A stretch of DNA of 64,000 nt from Bacillus sp. S3 (lineage in GTDB: Bacteria > Bacillota > Bacilli > Bacillales > Cytobacillaceae). The stretch covers positions 1-64,000 of the forward strand of contig NZ_CP039728.1 in assembly GCF_005154805.1 (NCBI RefSeq), read 5' to 3'. The position numbers were made by a program, and so were the translations under genes. The notes beneath the pieces were generated by a model. It had not been told where the DNA came from. It did no database searches and saw only the letters and a list, made by a program, of their open reading frames with translations. Each line of letters starts with the position of its first letter. Positions within the stretch are counted from its first letter, which is position 1. Below are positions 1 to 7,605 of this stretch, in pieces.

Positions 1-182
1 TATGCATAATGAGTTATGATGTAGACAAATAACCTATTTTTCTATTACACTAATATTTAAGAAAGCTTTATAACTACAAGAAAGTATAGTATATGATAAG
101 ATTATACAAATAAATATATATTGAATGATGTACATAAAATCACTTAATGTATAAGCAATTAGAATAACTAAGGAGTGATAGA

Positions 183-1346
183 GTGAAAAATAAAATGTTG
201 GTTTTAAAAGAGGATTTAAAAAACAACTTTCTTCAAAGACTAAGTAAGAGTGAAACCGTATCTTCATTGACCATGTTCTTAATAAATGATTCATTCTATA
301 CTCAATTACTAGATACGATAGATCATAGTGGGGAAGAAGATTATTCATCATTTAATGATTTAGAAATGATTTATCTTTATGTCCATCAACAAAAAGATTT
401 AAATAAAAAAAAGAATAGAGCTGAAAACACCAAAAAGGAGTACATACGAGATCTTCTTTTGTTTTATAAGCAACTGCTGGAACATGCATCTATTTTTGAA
501 ATTTCAATTGAGGAAGTTTCTAATTACCAGTTATTCAAAAAAATAAATCACAGGCATATTAGGAAGTATCAAGAGTGGATTAAAGATGCCCCGCTTGGGA
601 AGAAAAATAAACCTTATTCAGTGGCTACCCTCAATCGAAAAATGGTAATTATTAAAGGCTTATTCAGATTTCTTTTCGATACTAAATATATTGATATCGC
701 CCTCCATCAAAAAATGAAATCATCTAACGTTCGTTCATACGACAGGCCTGATAAAGATTTGAGTTCCGTAGAGGTCATGCAGCTAATTGATTACTTTAGA
801 GACCATCCAATCCTATACGGATTAATATCAGTATTAGCAACTACTGGCGTCAGAATCGCTGAGTTGTGTACAGCAAGGGTTTGTGATTTGACTTATATTG
901 AGGGGGAATATTGGTTAACCGTTATGGGGAAAGGTAAAAAGCCAAGAGAAGTTTTAATTTTCCCTAATGTATTAGAGGCTATTAAGATTTTTCGTTCAAG
1001 AAGAAGATTGGATTTAAAGATTGATAGAAGCGATACCTCTCCCCTGTTTACAACAGCTAAAGGTAAAGCATATTCGTTTAAATATCTTTCGAATTATATA
1101 ACCAATAAGATTAAAACAGCGGATCTTGATTTTGTGAAAATGCGAAAAGAACCGATTAGCCCCCATTTTTTTAGACATGCTTGGGCTATCATAAGTTCAG
1201 AACAAGGGGTAAGCCTCCAGGACATATCACAAGGCCTTGGTCACGCGGATATTAAAACTACGATGATCTATTTGAAGAGAAAAATGGCTAGAAAGAACAA
1301 TGCTGCACATGCTTGGAAGGGTTCAGATATTCTTAATAGGATATAA
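183..1346 (+). CDS. Tyrosine recombinase / phage-type integrase (XerC/D-like)
   Basis: Site-specific recombinase of 387 aa, likely acting in plasmid dimer resolution or integration. The N-terminal half (about 80-180) looks like the SAM-like core-binding domain. The catalytic domain shows Arg224 (TTGVRIAEL), a GKGKKPRE beta-hairpin lysine, His328-x-x-Arg331 (HFFRH), His354 (GLGH) and Tyr363 (MIYLK), which is the complete R-K-H-R-H-Y set. The GTG start at 183 is chosen because AAGGAG lies 7 nt upstream. It stands alone, followed by a terminator. No attachment site was recognised beside it. Family assignment is firm; whether it resolves or integrates is not known. Confidence 0.93.
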   Translation: MKNKMLVLKEDLKNNFLQRLSKSETVSSLTMFLINDSFYTQLLDTIDHSGEEDYSSFNDLEMIYLYVHQQKDLNKKKNRAENTKKEYIRDLLLFYKQLLEHASIFEISIEEVSNYQLFKKINHRHIRKYQEWIKDAPLGKKNKPYSVATLNRKMVIIKGLFRFLFDTKYIDIALHQKMKSSNVRSYDRPDKDLSSVEVMQLIDYFRDHPILYGLISVLATTGVRIAELCTARVCDLTYIEGEYWLTVMGKGKKPREVLIFPNVLEAIKIFRSRRRLDLKIDRSDTSPLFTTAKGKAYSFKYLSNYITNKIKTADLDFVKMRKEPISPHFFRHAWAIISSEQGVSLQDISQGLGHADIKTTMIYLKRKMARKNNAAHAWKGSDILNRI

Positions 1347-1398
1347 TTTGAGGAGAGTATATTAGAAAATATAAAAAATAATAAGGTAAATATCTGTT

Positions 1399-1429
1399 GT
1401 CCCTCTTATTTATGGGGACTTTTTTTTTT
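1399..1429 (+). terminator. Intrinsic terminator after the recombinase
   Basis: GTCCC/GGGAC stem with an 11-nt loop followed by ten T residues, on the strand of the recombinase and about 50 bp after its stop. Confidence 0.7.
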
Positions 1430-1499
1430 GGAATTAATTAAGCTATGTAAATTCAATTCAATATCCCCAATAATATGAAAACTACCCTTTCACGTTAGT

Positions 1500-1531
1500 A
1501 AAAAAGCGACTGTTCTTAAGGAACAAATCGC
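1500..1531 (-). terminator. Terminator-like hairpin on the minus strand
   Basis: Imperfect stem between 1506-1515 and 1521-1531 followed, on the minus strand, by six T residues. No minus-strand gene immediately precedes it, so it may block antisense transcription from the right or be a relic. Confidence 0.45.
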
Positions 1532-1609
1532 CACCATTAATTAATAGTTTATTGTACATTTTATTCTTCGTATTGTGCAGTATTATATACTTGTTTTTTT
1601 GACATATTT

Positions 1610-1649
1610 TGTCGAAACTATTTTTAATATCATAAATTTATCCTATAAT
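1610..1649 (+). promoter_or_regulatory. Putative Spo0A box plus sigma-A type -10 before the Spo0E-like gene
   Basis: TGTCGAA at 1610-1616 matches the Spo0A-box consensus (TGNCGAA). TATAAT at 1644-1649 is a perfect -10, with a weak -35 (TTTTTA) at 1621-1626 and a 17 bp spacer. The arrangement places the box just upstream of the -35 of the Spo0E-like gene. Binding is inferred from sequence only. Confidence 0.45.
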
Positions 1650-1698
1650 TGTTTTTGTGTGTTTTTTAAAGAATTCTTACTAGGAGAATTTAGCTATT

Positions 1699-1890
1699 AT
1701 GAATGCAGTTTTGTTTGAATTATTACTATTAGAACAAATAAATTTAATGAAAAAGAAAATGGTTGAACTATCTTTTAGCACAGGTATTAGTAGTTATGAA
1801 ACACTAACATGTAGCCAAGAATTAGATAACTTACTAAACCTACATATGAGACATTTTTCTAATAAAAATAAATTAAGCAATGCTTATTGA
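1699..1890 (+). CDS. Spo0E-like aspartyl-phosphate phosphatase
   Basis: A 63 aa protein with the hallmarks of the Spo0E/YisI/YnzD family: a short helical hairpin and the signature SQELD (about 39-43), preceded by a basic MKKKMVEL helix. Family members dephosphorylate Spo0A~P and so delay sporulation. Length is typical. TAGGAG at 1681-1686 supports the ATG start. A TGTCGAA box lies upstream, suggesting feedback with Spo0A, and a terminator follows 14 bp after the stop. On a plasmid such a gene could alter the host's commitment to sporulate; that role is inferred. Confidence 0.85.
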   Translation: MNAVLFELLLLEQINLMKKKMVELSFSTGISSYETLTCSQELDNLLNLHMRHFSNKNKLSNAY

Positions 1891-1904
1891 AGTATAAGAA
1901 TCTA

Positions 1905-1927
1905 GTCAGGAGTTTCCTGGCTTTTTT
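1905..1927 (+). terminator. Terminator of the Spo0E-like gene
   Basis: GTCAGG/CCTGGC stem (1905-1910 with 1916-1921), 5-nt loop, then six T residues. Confidence 0.8.
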
Positions 1928-2002
1928 CACTGTAATATGTTTTTTTTTCGCAATTTTTTCTTTTAGTAGTAAAATATCCCCATCTTATTATCGAGGTGTA
2001 CT

Positions 2003-2221
2003 ATGAACATTTTTAAAGGTGTTGAGCTCAACTCAATGCAATTTATTGGACCGCTTATTGGATTAGCCGCAACAATGTTTGCAACGGCCTTCTTATTCCG
2101 ATTGTTATTTGGCTGGCTCCCAAAGAAGCTTTTCAATTTACTTCTTGGTCCCGCAGCATTAATCGGTGCTTATATTTGGGCTGTGCCTATGAATTTAGGT
2201 TTTTATGAATTGTTCAAATAA
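2003..2221 (+). CDS. Small hydrophobic membrane protein, unknown function
   Basis: A 72 aa protein with two probable membrane segments (about 14-34 and 43-62) separated by a short basic turn (WLPKK). No family is recognised. GAGGTG upstream of ATG 2003 is an acceptable ribosome site. It stands alone between the Spo0E-like gene and a broken lipoprotein gene. Confidence 0.6.
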   Translation: MNIFKGVELNSMQFIGPLIGLAATMFATAFLFRLLFGWLPKKLFNLLLGPAALIGAYIWAVPMNLGFYELFK

Positions 2222-2537
2222 GAAGATGGGCATCTAAATGGTGCCTCGTTCACACTTTCAACGTATTGTTAACTACATAAAACGAGCAAACAACCTAGAA
2301 AAAAACCTTGATAATTTCCTGTAATTTTTAATGTTGATCCTCTTTTTTTCATAAATATTCAAAAAGAAATATGAAACAAATTCATCCATTTTATAAATCA
2401 TTTAAACCCTCCTTAATAAGTGATGTGTCAACTACGCCTATCTTTTCTCGAATTGTGACGTATTTCATTTAATTAATGTATATTTTTTCGTTTCCGTTGA
2501 GGTATAATTTACCTATAATGGAAAAGGAGTTTTAATA

Positions 2538-2746
2538 ATGAGACAGAAATCTATTGCATTTCTTTCCTTCTAATTACGACCTCATGTCAAAACAAATATA
2601 CAGGCAAATATACTAGGTTTGGAGAGAAAACAAATAGTAATACTACTGAATTATTAAAACAAAATGAAATACCATACAAAGTTAAAAATAGAATTATTCA
2701 CATTCCTGAAGATGCTTTTGATAAAGCAATTATGTGTTGTTCATAA
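2538..2746 (+). pseudogene. Frameshifted small lipoprotein gene
   Basis: ATG 2538 has AAGGAG 8 nt upstream and begins MRQKSIAFLSF followed by a stop. A one-base shift within the signal region opens a frame reading LLITTSCQNKYTG, with a lipobox-like TSC, and running to TAA 2744-2746. The combined product would be a lipoprotein of about 70 aa. Either the gene is dead by a single-base deletion or the read contains an indel. A terminator follows directly. No family is recognised. Confidence 0.55.
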
Positions 2747-2752
2747 ACTCTT

Positions 2753-2780
2753 AGACTGTCCTTTGATGACGGTCTTTTTT
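2753..2780 (+). terminator. Terminator of the broken lipoprotein gene
   Basis: AGACTGTC/GACGGTCT stem with one wobble pair and a 7-nt loop, then six T residues. Confidence 0.8.
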
Positions 2781-3023
2781 AAGTCACTATATCAGTCATA
2801 GACTACTTTTTTTCGAAATACGAACTAAAATTTAATTAAATAATCTATCAAAAAACCTTTGAATAGAACGCATATAACGAGTTTTACCAAAGCAATAACC
2901 AGCTAAAGCAGTCATTAGAATAATAGCAACATGTTCTGTAAGCCCGTATTCAAACAACGCATATAAAAACAGCAGCACCTCCTGGTATGATCAACGTATC
3001 AATTTAAGGAGGTGCTTTTTCAT

Positions 3024-3218
3024 ATGCCGCAGCAAAAACTCACAATCGTCCCCGTTACATTACATTCCGAAAACAAAAATACTTCTGCACCAAATCCAGT
3101 AGTGATTTCTCCAAATCCTACTTGCACGATCAAAACCGGCAACGCCGAAATCTCCTTCTTCAACGGCGTAGATGAGCACATCATCCAAACGGTTATGAGG
3201 GAGTTGAAAAATCCGTGA
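3024..3218 (+). CDS. tnpA: IS66 accessory protein TnpA (short form)
   Basis: A 64 aa protein from ATG 3024, with GGAGG about 11 nt upstream. The C-terminal part (EISFFNGVDEHIIQTVMREL) resembles the end of IS66 TnpA proteins. It is shorter than the usual 100 aa or so and lacks a clear N-terminal HTH. It overlaps tnpB by 4 nt (GTGA), implying translational coupling. Confidence 0.7.
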   Translation: MPQQKLTIVPVTLHSENKNTSAPNPVVISPNPTCTIKTGNAEISFFNGVDEHIIQTVMRELKNP

Positions 3219-3568
3219 AACACGATTTTACTAGCGTAAAAAATATTTACATCATTTGCGGTAAAACTGATATGAGAAAAGGTATTGACGGACTAGCCAC
3301 ATTAATTCAAGATTCCTTTGAATTGGATCCATACGGGGATTCCATTTTCTTGTTTTCAGGATGGAGTAAAGATCGCTATAAATGCTTATATTTCGACGGT
3401 GATGGCTTCGCCATGCTATATAAACGTTTGGATAACGGAAAACTCCAATGGCCAAAGGATGAAAACGAAGTACGGAATCTCTCTCAAAAGGAGCTCAGGT
3501 GGCTCCTCGAGGGGTTATCTATCCAGCAGCCAAAGGCGATTCAGCAGTCACCAAAAGGTGCCTTCTAA
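3215..3568 (+). CDS. tnpB: IS66 accessory protein TnpB
   Basis: A 117 aa protein matching the IS66 Orf2/TnpB family in length and content: the N-terminal motif GKTDMRKGIDGLA, a central FLFSGWSKDRYKCLYFDGDGF segment and a C-terminal LSQKELRWLLEG. TnpB is required for IS66 transposition although its biochemical role is unclear. The GTG start overlaps the tnpA stop. Confidence 0.95.
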   Translation: MKHDFTSVKNIYIICGKTDMRKGIDGLATLIQDSFELDPYGDSIFLFSGWSKDRYKCLYFDGDGFAMLYKRLDNGKLQWPKDENEVRNLSQKELRWLLEGLSIQQPKAIQQSPKGAF

Positions 3569-3646
3569 ATTCGTTAAAGCCCTTCATTTTATCTTTATTC
3601 CACTGTTCGAACTCGTTATAATAAAAGAAGTGAATCCGAACGAAAA

Positions 3647-5260
3647 GTGGTGAATGATGTGGCGAATACTTCTTCTACGAATGAAAATCAATTTGATAGA
3701 GTAATTCGATTGCTCGAAGAGCAGTTGGCTCATTCGAATCAACAAAACCAGGAGCTATCAAAAAAATTGGATCAATCGTTGAAACAGAACGAAGCGTTAA
3801 CGCAACAACTTCGGCACTTAACAAAACTCTTATATGGTTCTAAAACTGAAAAATCAAGATATAACGCACCAGAAGGGCAATCGTCATTATTTGATGATGA
3901 CCCGTCTTTTAGCGAATCTGAGCACACAGAAGAACAAAGCCAACAGACCATTTCTTATACTGTTGTTCGAACTATTAAAAAGAAAAAACGAAATGATTCA
4001 TTACGAGATGATATCGAAGTTGAAGCATTTCACTATCATCCAGAAAATATACAATGTGACTGTTGCCAGGGACAAATGATTGAAATTGGAAGTACAATCG
4101 TGCGCGAAGAAGCAGAATTTATTCCCGCAAAAATGAAGAAAGTCCAACACATAGAACATGCTTATGAATGTAAAAATTGTAAAGGTGATTCATTTCAAAA
4201 AGCCCAAATTAAACGTGGTAAGGCACCGCAGCCTGCCATTCAACGTAGCATCGCAAGCCCTAGCGTGCTTGCCAAAGTCATCTATGATAAATTTGCGCAA
4301 TACCTCCCCCTTTACCGCCAGGTTAAGGAATGGGATCGTTACGGCCTGAATACCAACGATAAGAATCTTTCGAATTGGGTCATTCGTGCATCACACGATT
4401 GGCTATTGCCTATTTATGAAAGAATGAAAGATTTGATGATGAATAAATCGCTTTTACATATTGATGAAACATATGGACAAATACTCCACCGTTCCGATGG
4501 TAAATCGGGTCAAACCAATGCTTATAATTGGGTGTCTCGAAGTGTTCCTTGCCAAGGACCACCAATAACTCTCTTTCATAGTGCATTATCGCGAGCCCGA
4601 TCCGTCCTTGAAGGATTCATTGAAGGCTTTTCAGGAACGATTATTTGCGATGGTTATTCTGCCTATGGCAAGTTGGAAGGCGTTACTTTCGCAAATTGTT
4701 GGGCCCACGTTCGCCGTTATTGGCTGAAGGCGGATAGCAAAAATGGCCGTATAGGTGTGAGCTTTTGTGACGATTTATACCGTCTTGAAAGGAAATTTAA
4801 ACATTTGTCTCCGAGTAAGCGAAGAAAAAAACGCCAGAAATATTCGAAGCCAATTGTAGATAAATTCCTTGAATGGGTTGAAACGTCACCATTCTATGGA
4901 AAAAATGCGCTGGCGAAAGCAGCTGAATATACATTGAACAGGGCAAATGGACTTAGAGCATACCTGAACGACGGGCGCGTTGAAATCGATAATAATCCCG
5001 CTGAAAACGCCATCCGCCCTAACGTCGTGGGGAGAAAAAACTGGCTTTTCTCAGTCAGTGAAGCCGGCGCAAAAGCGAACGCCATTTGTCTCAGTATCGC
5101 AGAAACTGCCAAAAGTAACGGTGTAGATTTCTACGAATACTTGAAGAAACTTTTGACGGATCTGCCCAATCTTGGCATCCATCAAAAACCTGAAATTTTA
5201 GATCAATACATGCCCTGGTCAAAAGTGATTCAGGCCGAATGTGGGCAAAAATTGAAATAA
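3647..5260 (+). CDS. tnpC: IS66 family transposase TnpC (DDE)
   Basis: A 537 aa transposase. It has an N-terminal coiled coil rich in Q and L (about 15-65), a Cys-rich zinc-binding domain (CDCCQG near 140 and CKNC near 175), and a DDE core with Asp in LHIDETYGQ, Asp in IICDGYSAYG and Glu in NNPAENAIRP. Full length, no frameshift. A GTG start at 3647 gives the frame. The product is identical to that of the inverted copy. Confidence 0.97.
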   Translation: MVNDVANTSSTNENQFDRVIRLLEEQLAHSNQQNQELSKKLDQSLKQNEALTQQLRHLTKLLYGSKTEKSRYNAPEGQSSLFDDDPSFSESEHTEEQSQQTISYTVVRTIKKKKRNDSLRDDIEVEAFHYHPENIQCDCCQGQMIEIGSTIVREEAEFIPAKMKKVQHIEHAYECKNCKGDSFQKAQIKRGKAPQPAIQRSIASPSVLAKVIYDKFAQYLPLYRQVKEWDRYGLNTNDKNLSNWVIRASHDWLLPIYERMKDLMMNKSLLHIDETYGQILHRSDGKSGQTNAYNWVSRSVPCQGPPITLFHSALSRARSVLEGFIEGFSGTIICDGYSAYGKLEGVTFANCWAHVRRYWLKADSKNGRIGVSFCDDLYRLERKFKHLSPSKRRKKRQKYSKPIVDKFLEWVETSPFYGKNALAKAAEYTLNRANGLRAYLNDGRVEIDNNPAENAIRPNVVGRKNWLFSVSEAGAKANAICLSIAETAKSNGVDFYEYLKKLLTDLPNLGIHQKPEILDQYMPWSKVIQAECGQKLK

Positions 5261-5464
5261 GCCGTAAATTCGATTGAAAAAAATCGGGATTTACGGCTAT
5301 TCGTGATGCGTACCGAAAGGTGCGCTTATTTTTTATAATTCGGGCTTACCATGTTCTGCATTAAACTCCATGAAAACAACTCCTTACCACAAATTTTCCG
5401 TCATTTGCGTCATAATTTAGTCGTATTGTGTCGTAATTTTTCAGCCGGTATTCGTATGTTTACA

Positions 5465-5632
5465 TTAAAAATTTGACTCTTTAAACTCTCTTTCTATCAC
5501 TTTTTCCATACGCAACATTTCAGCTTCTTTCGCTTGTTCAATAAGCCAATTTATTTTTTCTTTCCACTCTCCAAACTTTTGACTATCATTAGCCGTCTCT
5601 ACATCTTTAATAATTCCATCTAACGTAAACAC
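5465..5632 (-). CDS. 55-aa acidic/helical microprotein, unknown function
   Basis: A GTG start at 5632 with AGGAG 8 nt upstream (5641-5645) opens a 55 aa frame beginning MFTLDGIIKDVETAND and ending EREFKESNF. It is hydrophilic and probably helical (KEKINWLIEQAKEAEMLR). It belongs to a run of tiny minus-strand frames. No family is recognised and the call rests on the ribosome site and composition. Confidence 0.45.
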   Translation of the reverse strand: MFTLDGIIKDVETANDSQKFGEWKEKINWLIEQAKEAEMLRMEKVIEREFKESNF

Positions 5633-5669
5633 TTCTTCCACTCCTAGCGCTTCCCAATTTACTTATTCT

Positions 5670-5830
5670 TTATTCGAGTTGAACAATCACTCTTTCTAAT
5701 GTTTTGATACATAATTCTTTTTGTTCTCCGCTACTTTGTACCAATTCCACTCCCTTTTCAAGAGTTTTCTAATAATCAATCGAGACACCTTCTCCCGTAT
5801 TATCATAGACACTTAATACACATTTTGTTA
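5670..5830 (-). pseudogene. Microprotein frame with an internal stop
   Basis: A minus-strand frame reads CVLSVYDNTGEGVSIDY, then TAG, then continues KTLEKGVELVQSSGEQKEL to a TAA at 5670. Composition either side of the stop is protein-like, suggesting a decayed small gene of about 50 aa. It starts at the stop codon of the neighbouring 59 aa gene. A short peptide from the GTG in GVELV is an alternative. Confidence 0.35.
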
Positions 5831-6007
5831 ATTAAAGGAGTAAATATTATAGTTTCTTTCTTCAATTCGACGTGCTTCAGCTGCTAATTGGCATGCTTTT
5901 GTTCTGAGATTTCCTGCCCTTGCATAATCACCTTTTACAACAGCTTGCTTTGATCTGGTGTCCCATAGACCTGCTCTATCTAATAGTTTTTCTACTTTTT
6001 TACTCAT
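5828..6007 (-). CDS. 59-aa basic microprotein, unknown function
   Basis: ATG at 6007 opens a 59 aa frame (MSKKVEKLLDRAGLWDTRSK...), rich in K, R and A and predicted helical (GNLRTKACQLAAEARRIEE). AAGGAG lies about 13 nt upstream, a little far. Part of the microprotein cluster. No family recognised. Confidence 0.5.
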   Translation of the reverse strand: MSKKVEKLLDRAGLWDTRSKQAVVKGDYARAGNLRTKACQLAAEARRIEERNYNIYSFN

Positions 6008-6078
6008 AACTTCGTATTCACTCCTTTGCGGCGAAAGACTTTCCTTATTAAGTTATACTCTCGCTATATGTATCAATG

Positions 6079-6189
6079 CTAATTTACAATTAGCCGAATT
6101 ATAATGATTATTGCTATTATTGGAAGCCCTTGTTTTAAAAAGGTTTTGCCAAATTCCAATAACCATGATTTCAAGTGTCTTTTATCCAA
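6079..6189 (-). CDS. 36-aa single-span membrane microprotein
   Basis: TTG start at 6189 with GGAAGG 8 nt upstream. The product has a basic N-terminal part (MDKRHLKSWLLEFGKTFLK) and one very hydrophobic segment (PIIAIIIIIRLIV). A basic helix before a membrane span is common in small membrane-active peptides, but nothing here proves a toxin. The sequence also opens an ATG frame in another register that looks less protein-like. Confidence 0.5.
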   Translation of the reverse strand: MDKRHLKSWLLEFGKTFLKQGLPIIAIIIIIRLIVN

Positions 6190-6238
6190 TGAATTTACCT
6201 TCCTTCATATCCCACTTTCTAAATGTGGATTATAAACT

Positions 6239-6412
6239 TCACCCTTTACCTTCCTCTAAATTATCTTGAGGAACATTAAAATACATTGTAATGACAATAG
6301 AAAGAACAACCCCAACTAGCAGGTAAGTTACATTTTGATAAAGCAACCCAAAAGTGAGAACCAGAATTAGGTTTATATTTTGAAGTGTCTTTTCTATGTT
6401 AGAGTTTTTCAT
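6239..6412 (-). CDS. 57-aa two-span membrane microprotein
   Basis: ATG 6412 opens a 57 aa frame with two hydrophobic segments (NLILVLTFGLLY and YLLVGVVLSIVITMYF) and a charged tail (NVPQDNLEEGKG). GGGAG lies about 11 nt upstream. The start lies one base beyond the stop of the preceding frame, implying coupled translation. Unknown function. Confidence 0.55.
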   Translation of the reverse strand: MKNSNIEKTLQNINLILVLTFGLLYQNVTYLLVGVVLSIVITMYFNVPQDNLEEGKG

Positions 6413-6413
6413 T

Positions 6414-6524
6414 TTATCTAATCTCCCAAAGTTTAGCTTTTCCGGATTTTTGAATCTCCAATATTATTTCATCTAATTGCTGACTAATCTTTATGTGTTC
6501 TTATTTTGTTACCATTTTTTTCAT
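6414..6524 (-). pseudogene. Microprotein frame with one internal TAA
   Basis: From ATG 6524 the frame reads MKKMVTK, TAA, then EHIKISQQLDEIILEIQKS and KAKLWEIR to a stop at 6414. The portion after the stop is typical amphipathic helix and ends against the start of the 57 aa gene. It is probably a decayed 36 aa gene; a read error is the alternative. Confidence 0.35.
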
Positions 6525-6602
6525 TCTATAATCATTGGTTGCGAGCGAATTGCAACAGTAAATTTTTCTACGCTATCGCATGCTCCTTTAAAGTTGAAAC
6601 TC

Positions 6603-6734
6603 TTAGAATGCTATATTCGCTAGAAAAGTAATTATTCCGCTTAAAAATCCAACAGAAATGATGCTGCCCGCGATCACAAGTTTCTTCTTCATTTCTTTTT
6701 TAGCAATTACTTCTTCAGGTGTTAAAAATCGCAT
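6603..6734 (-). CDS. 43-aa single-span membrane microprotein
   Basis: ATG 6734 preceded by GAGGG. The product starts MRFLTPEEVIAKKEMKKK and continues with one membrane segment (VIAGSIISVGFLSGIITFLANI). It sits 16 bp downstream of the CoiA-like gene and heads the microprotein cluster, so it is probably co-transcribed with the topB-containing operon. Unknown function. Confidence 0.6.
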   Translation of the reverse strand: MRFLTPEEVIAKKEMKKKLVIAGSIISVGFLSGIITFLANIAF

Positions 6735-6749
6735 ATAAATTCCCTCTCA

Positions 6750-7592
6750 TTATTTAATAAATTCTACATATTTGTTGCTCTTTATTACCATTTCGGTGGT
6801 ATTTTTTTCCTTATATACATTCTTCTTTAAAAAGCCGGTTGCTAGTATATTTTTGCCCACCAGCTGTTCATCGGAAAAAGGAAAGTGTTTAAAATACTTA
6901 TCGAAAATGACTAGACTAAACATTACATCATTTACCTGTTTGAAGTTGATATACCAAACTTTTTCTCTGCGGATTAGCTTTTCAACCGTTCCGTAAACAA
7001 AGTAATTCAAGGATTCAATTGACCTGTCATCCCATAATAATTCATGCACTTTATCATGACTAAGAATAAGCTGGGAGATAGGAATTTTCTTCCCCTTAAC
7101 GCTTACGAGGATCGAGGCTAATGTATCTGGCTCATAGGATGTTAAAAGCTTTACCACTGCTTTTAAAGAACCAATACTATTAGGTGTTGCACTTTCCTGT
7201 TTCACTTTAACTTCATTAGGATCCTTTGGTTTTTTTTCGCTCTCTTCCCGCTCCACTTGTCTACCTTCGTAATCAGGATCAATTTTGTTCATATTCATAC
7301 GAATAACGACTTCTTTTATTCCCTTATCCATTAATTCTTCCTGGAATTCGCCAACTTTCTTAATGCTTTCTTCAAATGTTAAAGGGCGGGCAAATCCACA
7401 GTTATCGTGATGTTTAGTATCTAAATTCTTTCCTGTAGTTTTAAAATAAGGGACCGAAGATTCTGATCCATTAACGAAAATAACAGGTTTTTTACATACG
7501 GGATCGATACAATAGATGCGACTTCCATGGGTATCACTGTTATATTCTGCAGCTGTTATTACCTGGCCATTATGTAACAAAGCTGAATTCAT
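6750..7592 (-). CDS. Plasmid protein with CoiA-like zinc N-terminus and possible OB-fold C-terminus
   Basis: A 280 aa protein. The start at 7592 is preferred over upstream in-frame codons because GGAGG lies 8 nt before it and it clears the topB stop. Residues about 25-70 show C-x4-C (CIDPVCKKP), then FKTTG...HHDNCGF, resembling the zinc-ribbon N-terminus of CoiA-type proteins. Residues about 195-280 (YFVYGTVEKLIRREKVWYI ... ATGFLKKN) have the strand pattern of an OB fold. It follows topB by 13 bp, suggesting a nucleic-acid role. Function is not established. Confidence 0.55.
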   Translation of the reverse strand: MNSALLHNGQVITAAEYNSDTHGSRIYCIDPVCKKPVIFVNGSESSVPYFKTTGKNLDTKHHDNCGFARPLTFEESIKKVGEFQEELMDKGIKEVVIRMNMNKIDPDYEGRQVEREESEKKPKDPNEVKVKQESATPNSIGSLKAVVKLLTSYEPDTLASILVSVKGKKIPISQLILSHDKVHELLWDDRSIESLNYFVYGTVEKLIRREKVWYINFKQVNDVMFSLVIFDKYFKHFPFSDEQLVGKNILATGFLKKNVYKEKNTTEMVIKSNKYVEFIK

Positions 7593-7605
7593 TCTTTTTC
7601 CTCCT

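Larger units (their letters stand above)
2938..5349 (+). mobile_element. IS66-family insertion sequence, copy 1 (2,412 bp)
   Basis: The ends are inverted repeats beginning GTAAGCCCG(T/A)ATT. The element carries tnpA, tnpB and tnpC in the usual IS66 order. It is flanked by a perfect 8 bp target duplication, CATGTTCT, at 2930-2937 and 5350-5357, the duplication size expected for IS66. The same element occurs inverted at 35006-37417 with the same length and identical protein products, so both insertions look recent. Confidence 0.97.
2832..5371 (-). pseudogene. 39-aa membrane microprotein gene split by an IS66 element
   Basis: Reading leftward from ATG at 5371-5369 (AAGGAGTTGTTTTC just upstream) gives MEFNAEH. 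The frame is broken at 5350 by the IS66 insertion and resumes at 2929 as VAIILMTALAGYCFGK and on to TAA at 2834-2832. Removing the IS and one copy of its 8 bp target duplication restores an uninterrupted 39 aa frame with one membrane segment and a basic tail. This is the last member of the microprotein cluster at 5.4-6.7 kb. Function unknown. Confidence 0.7.
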
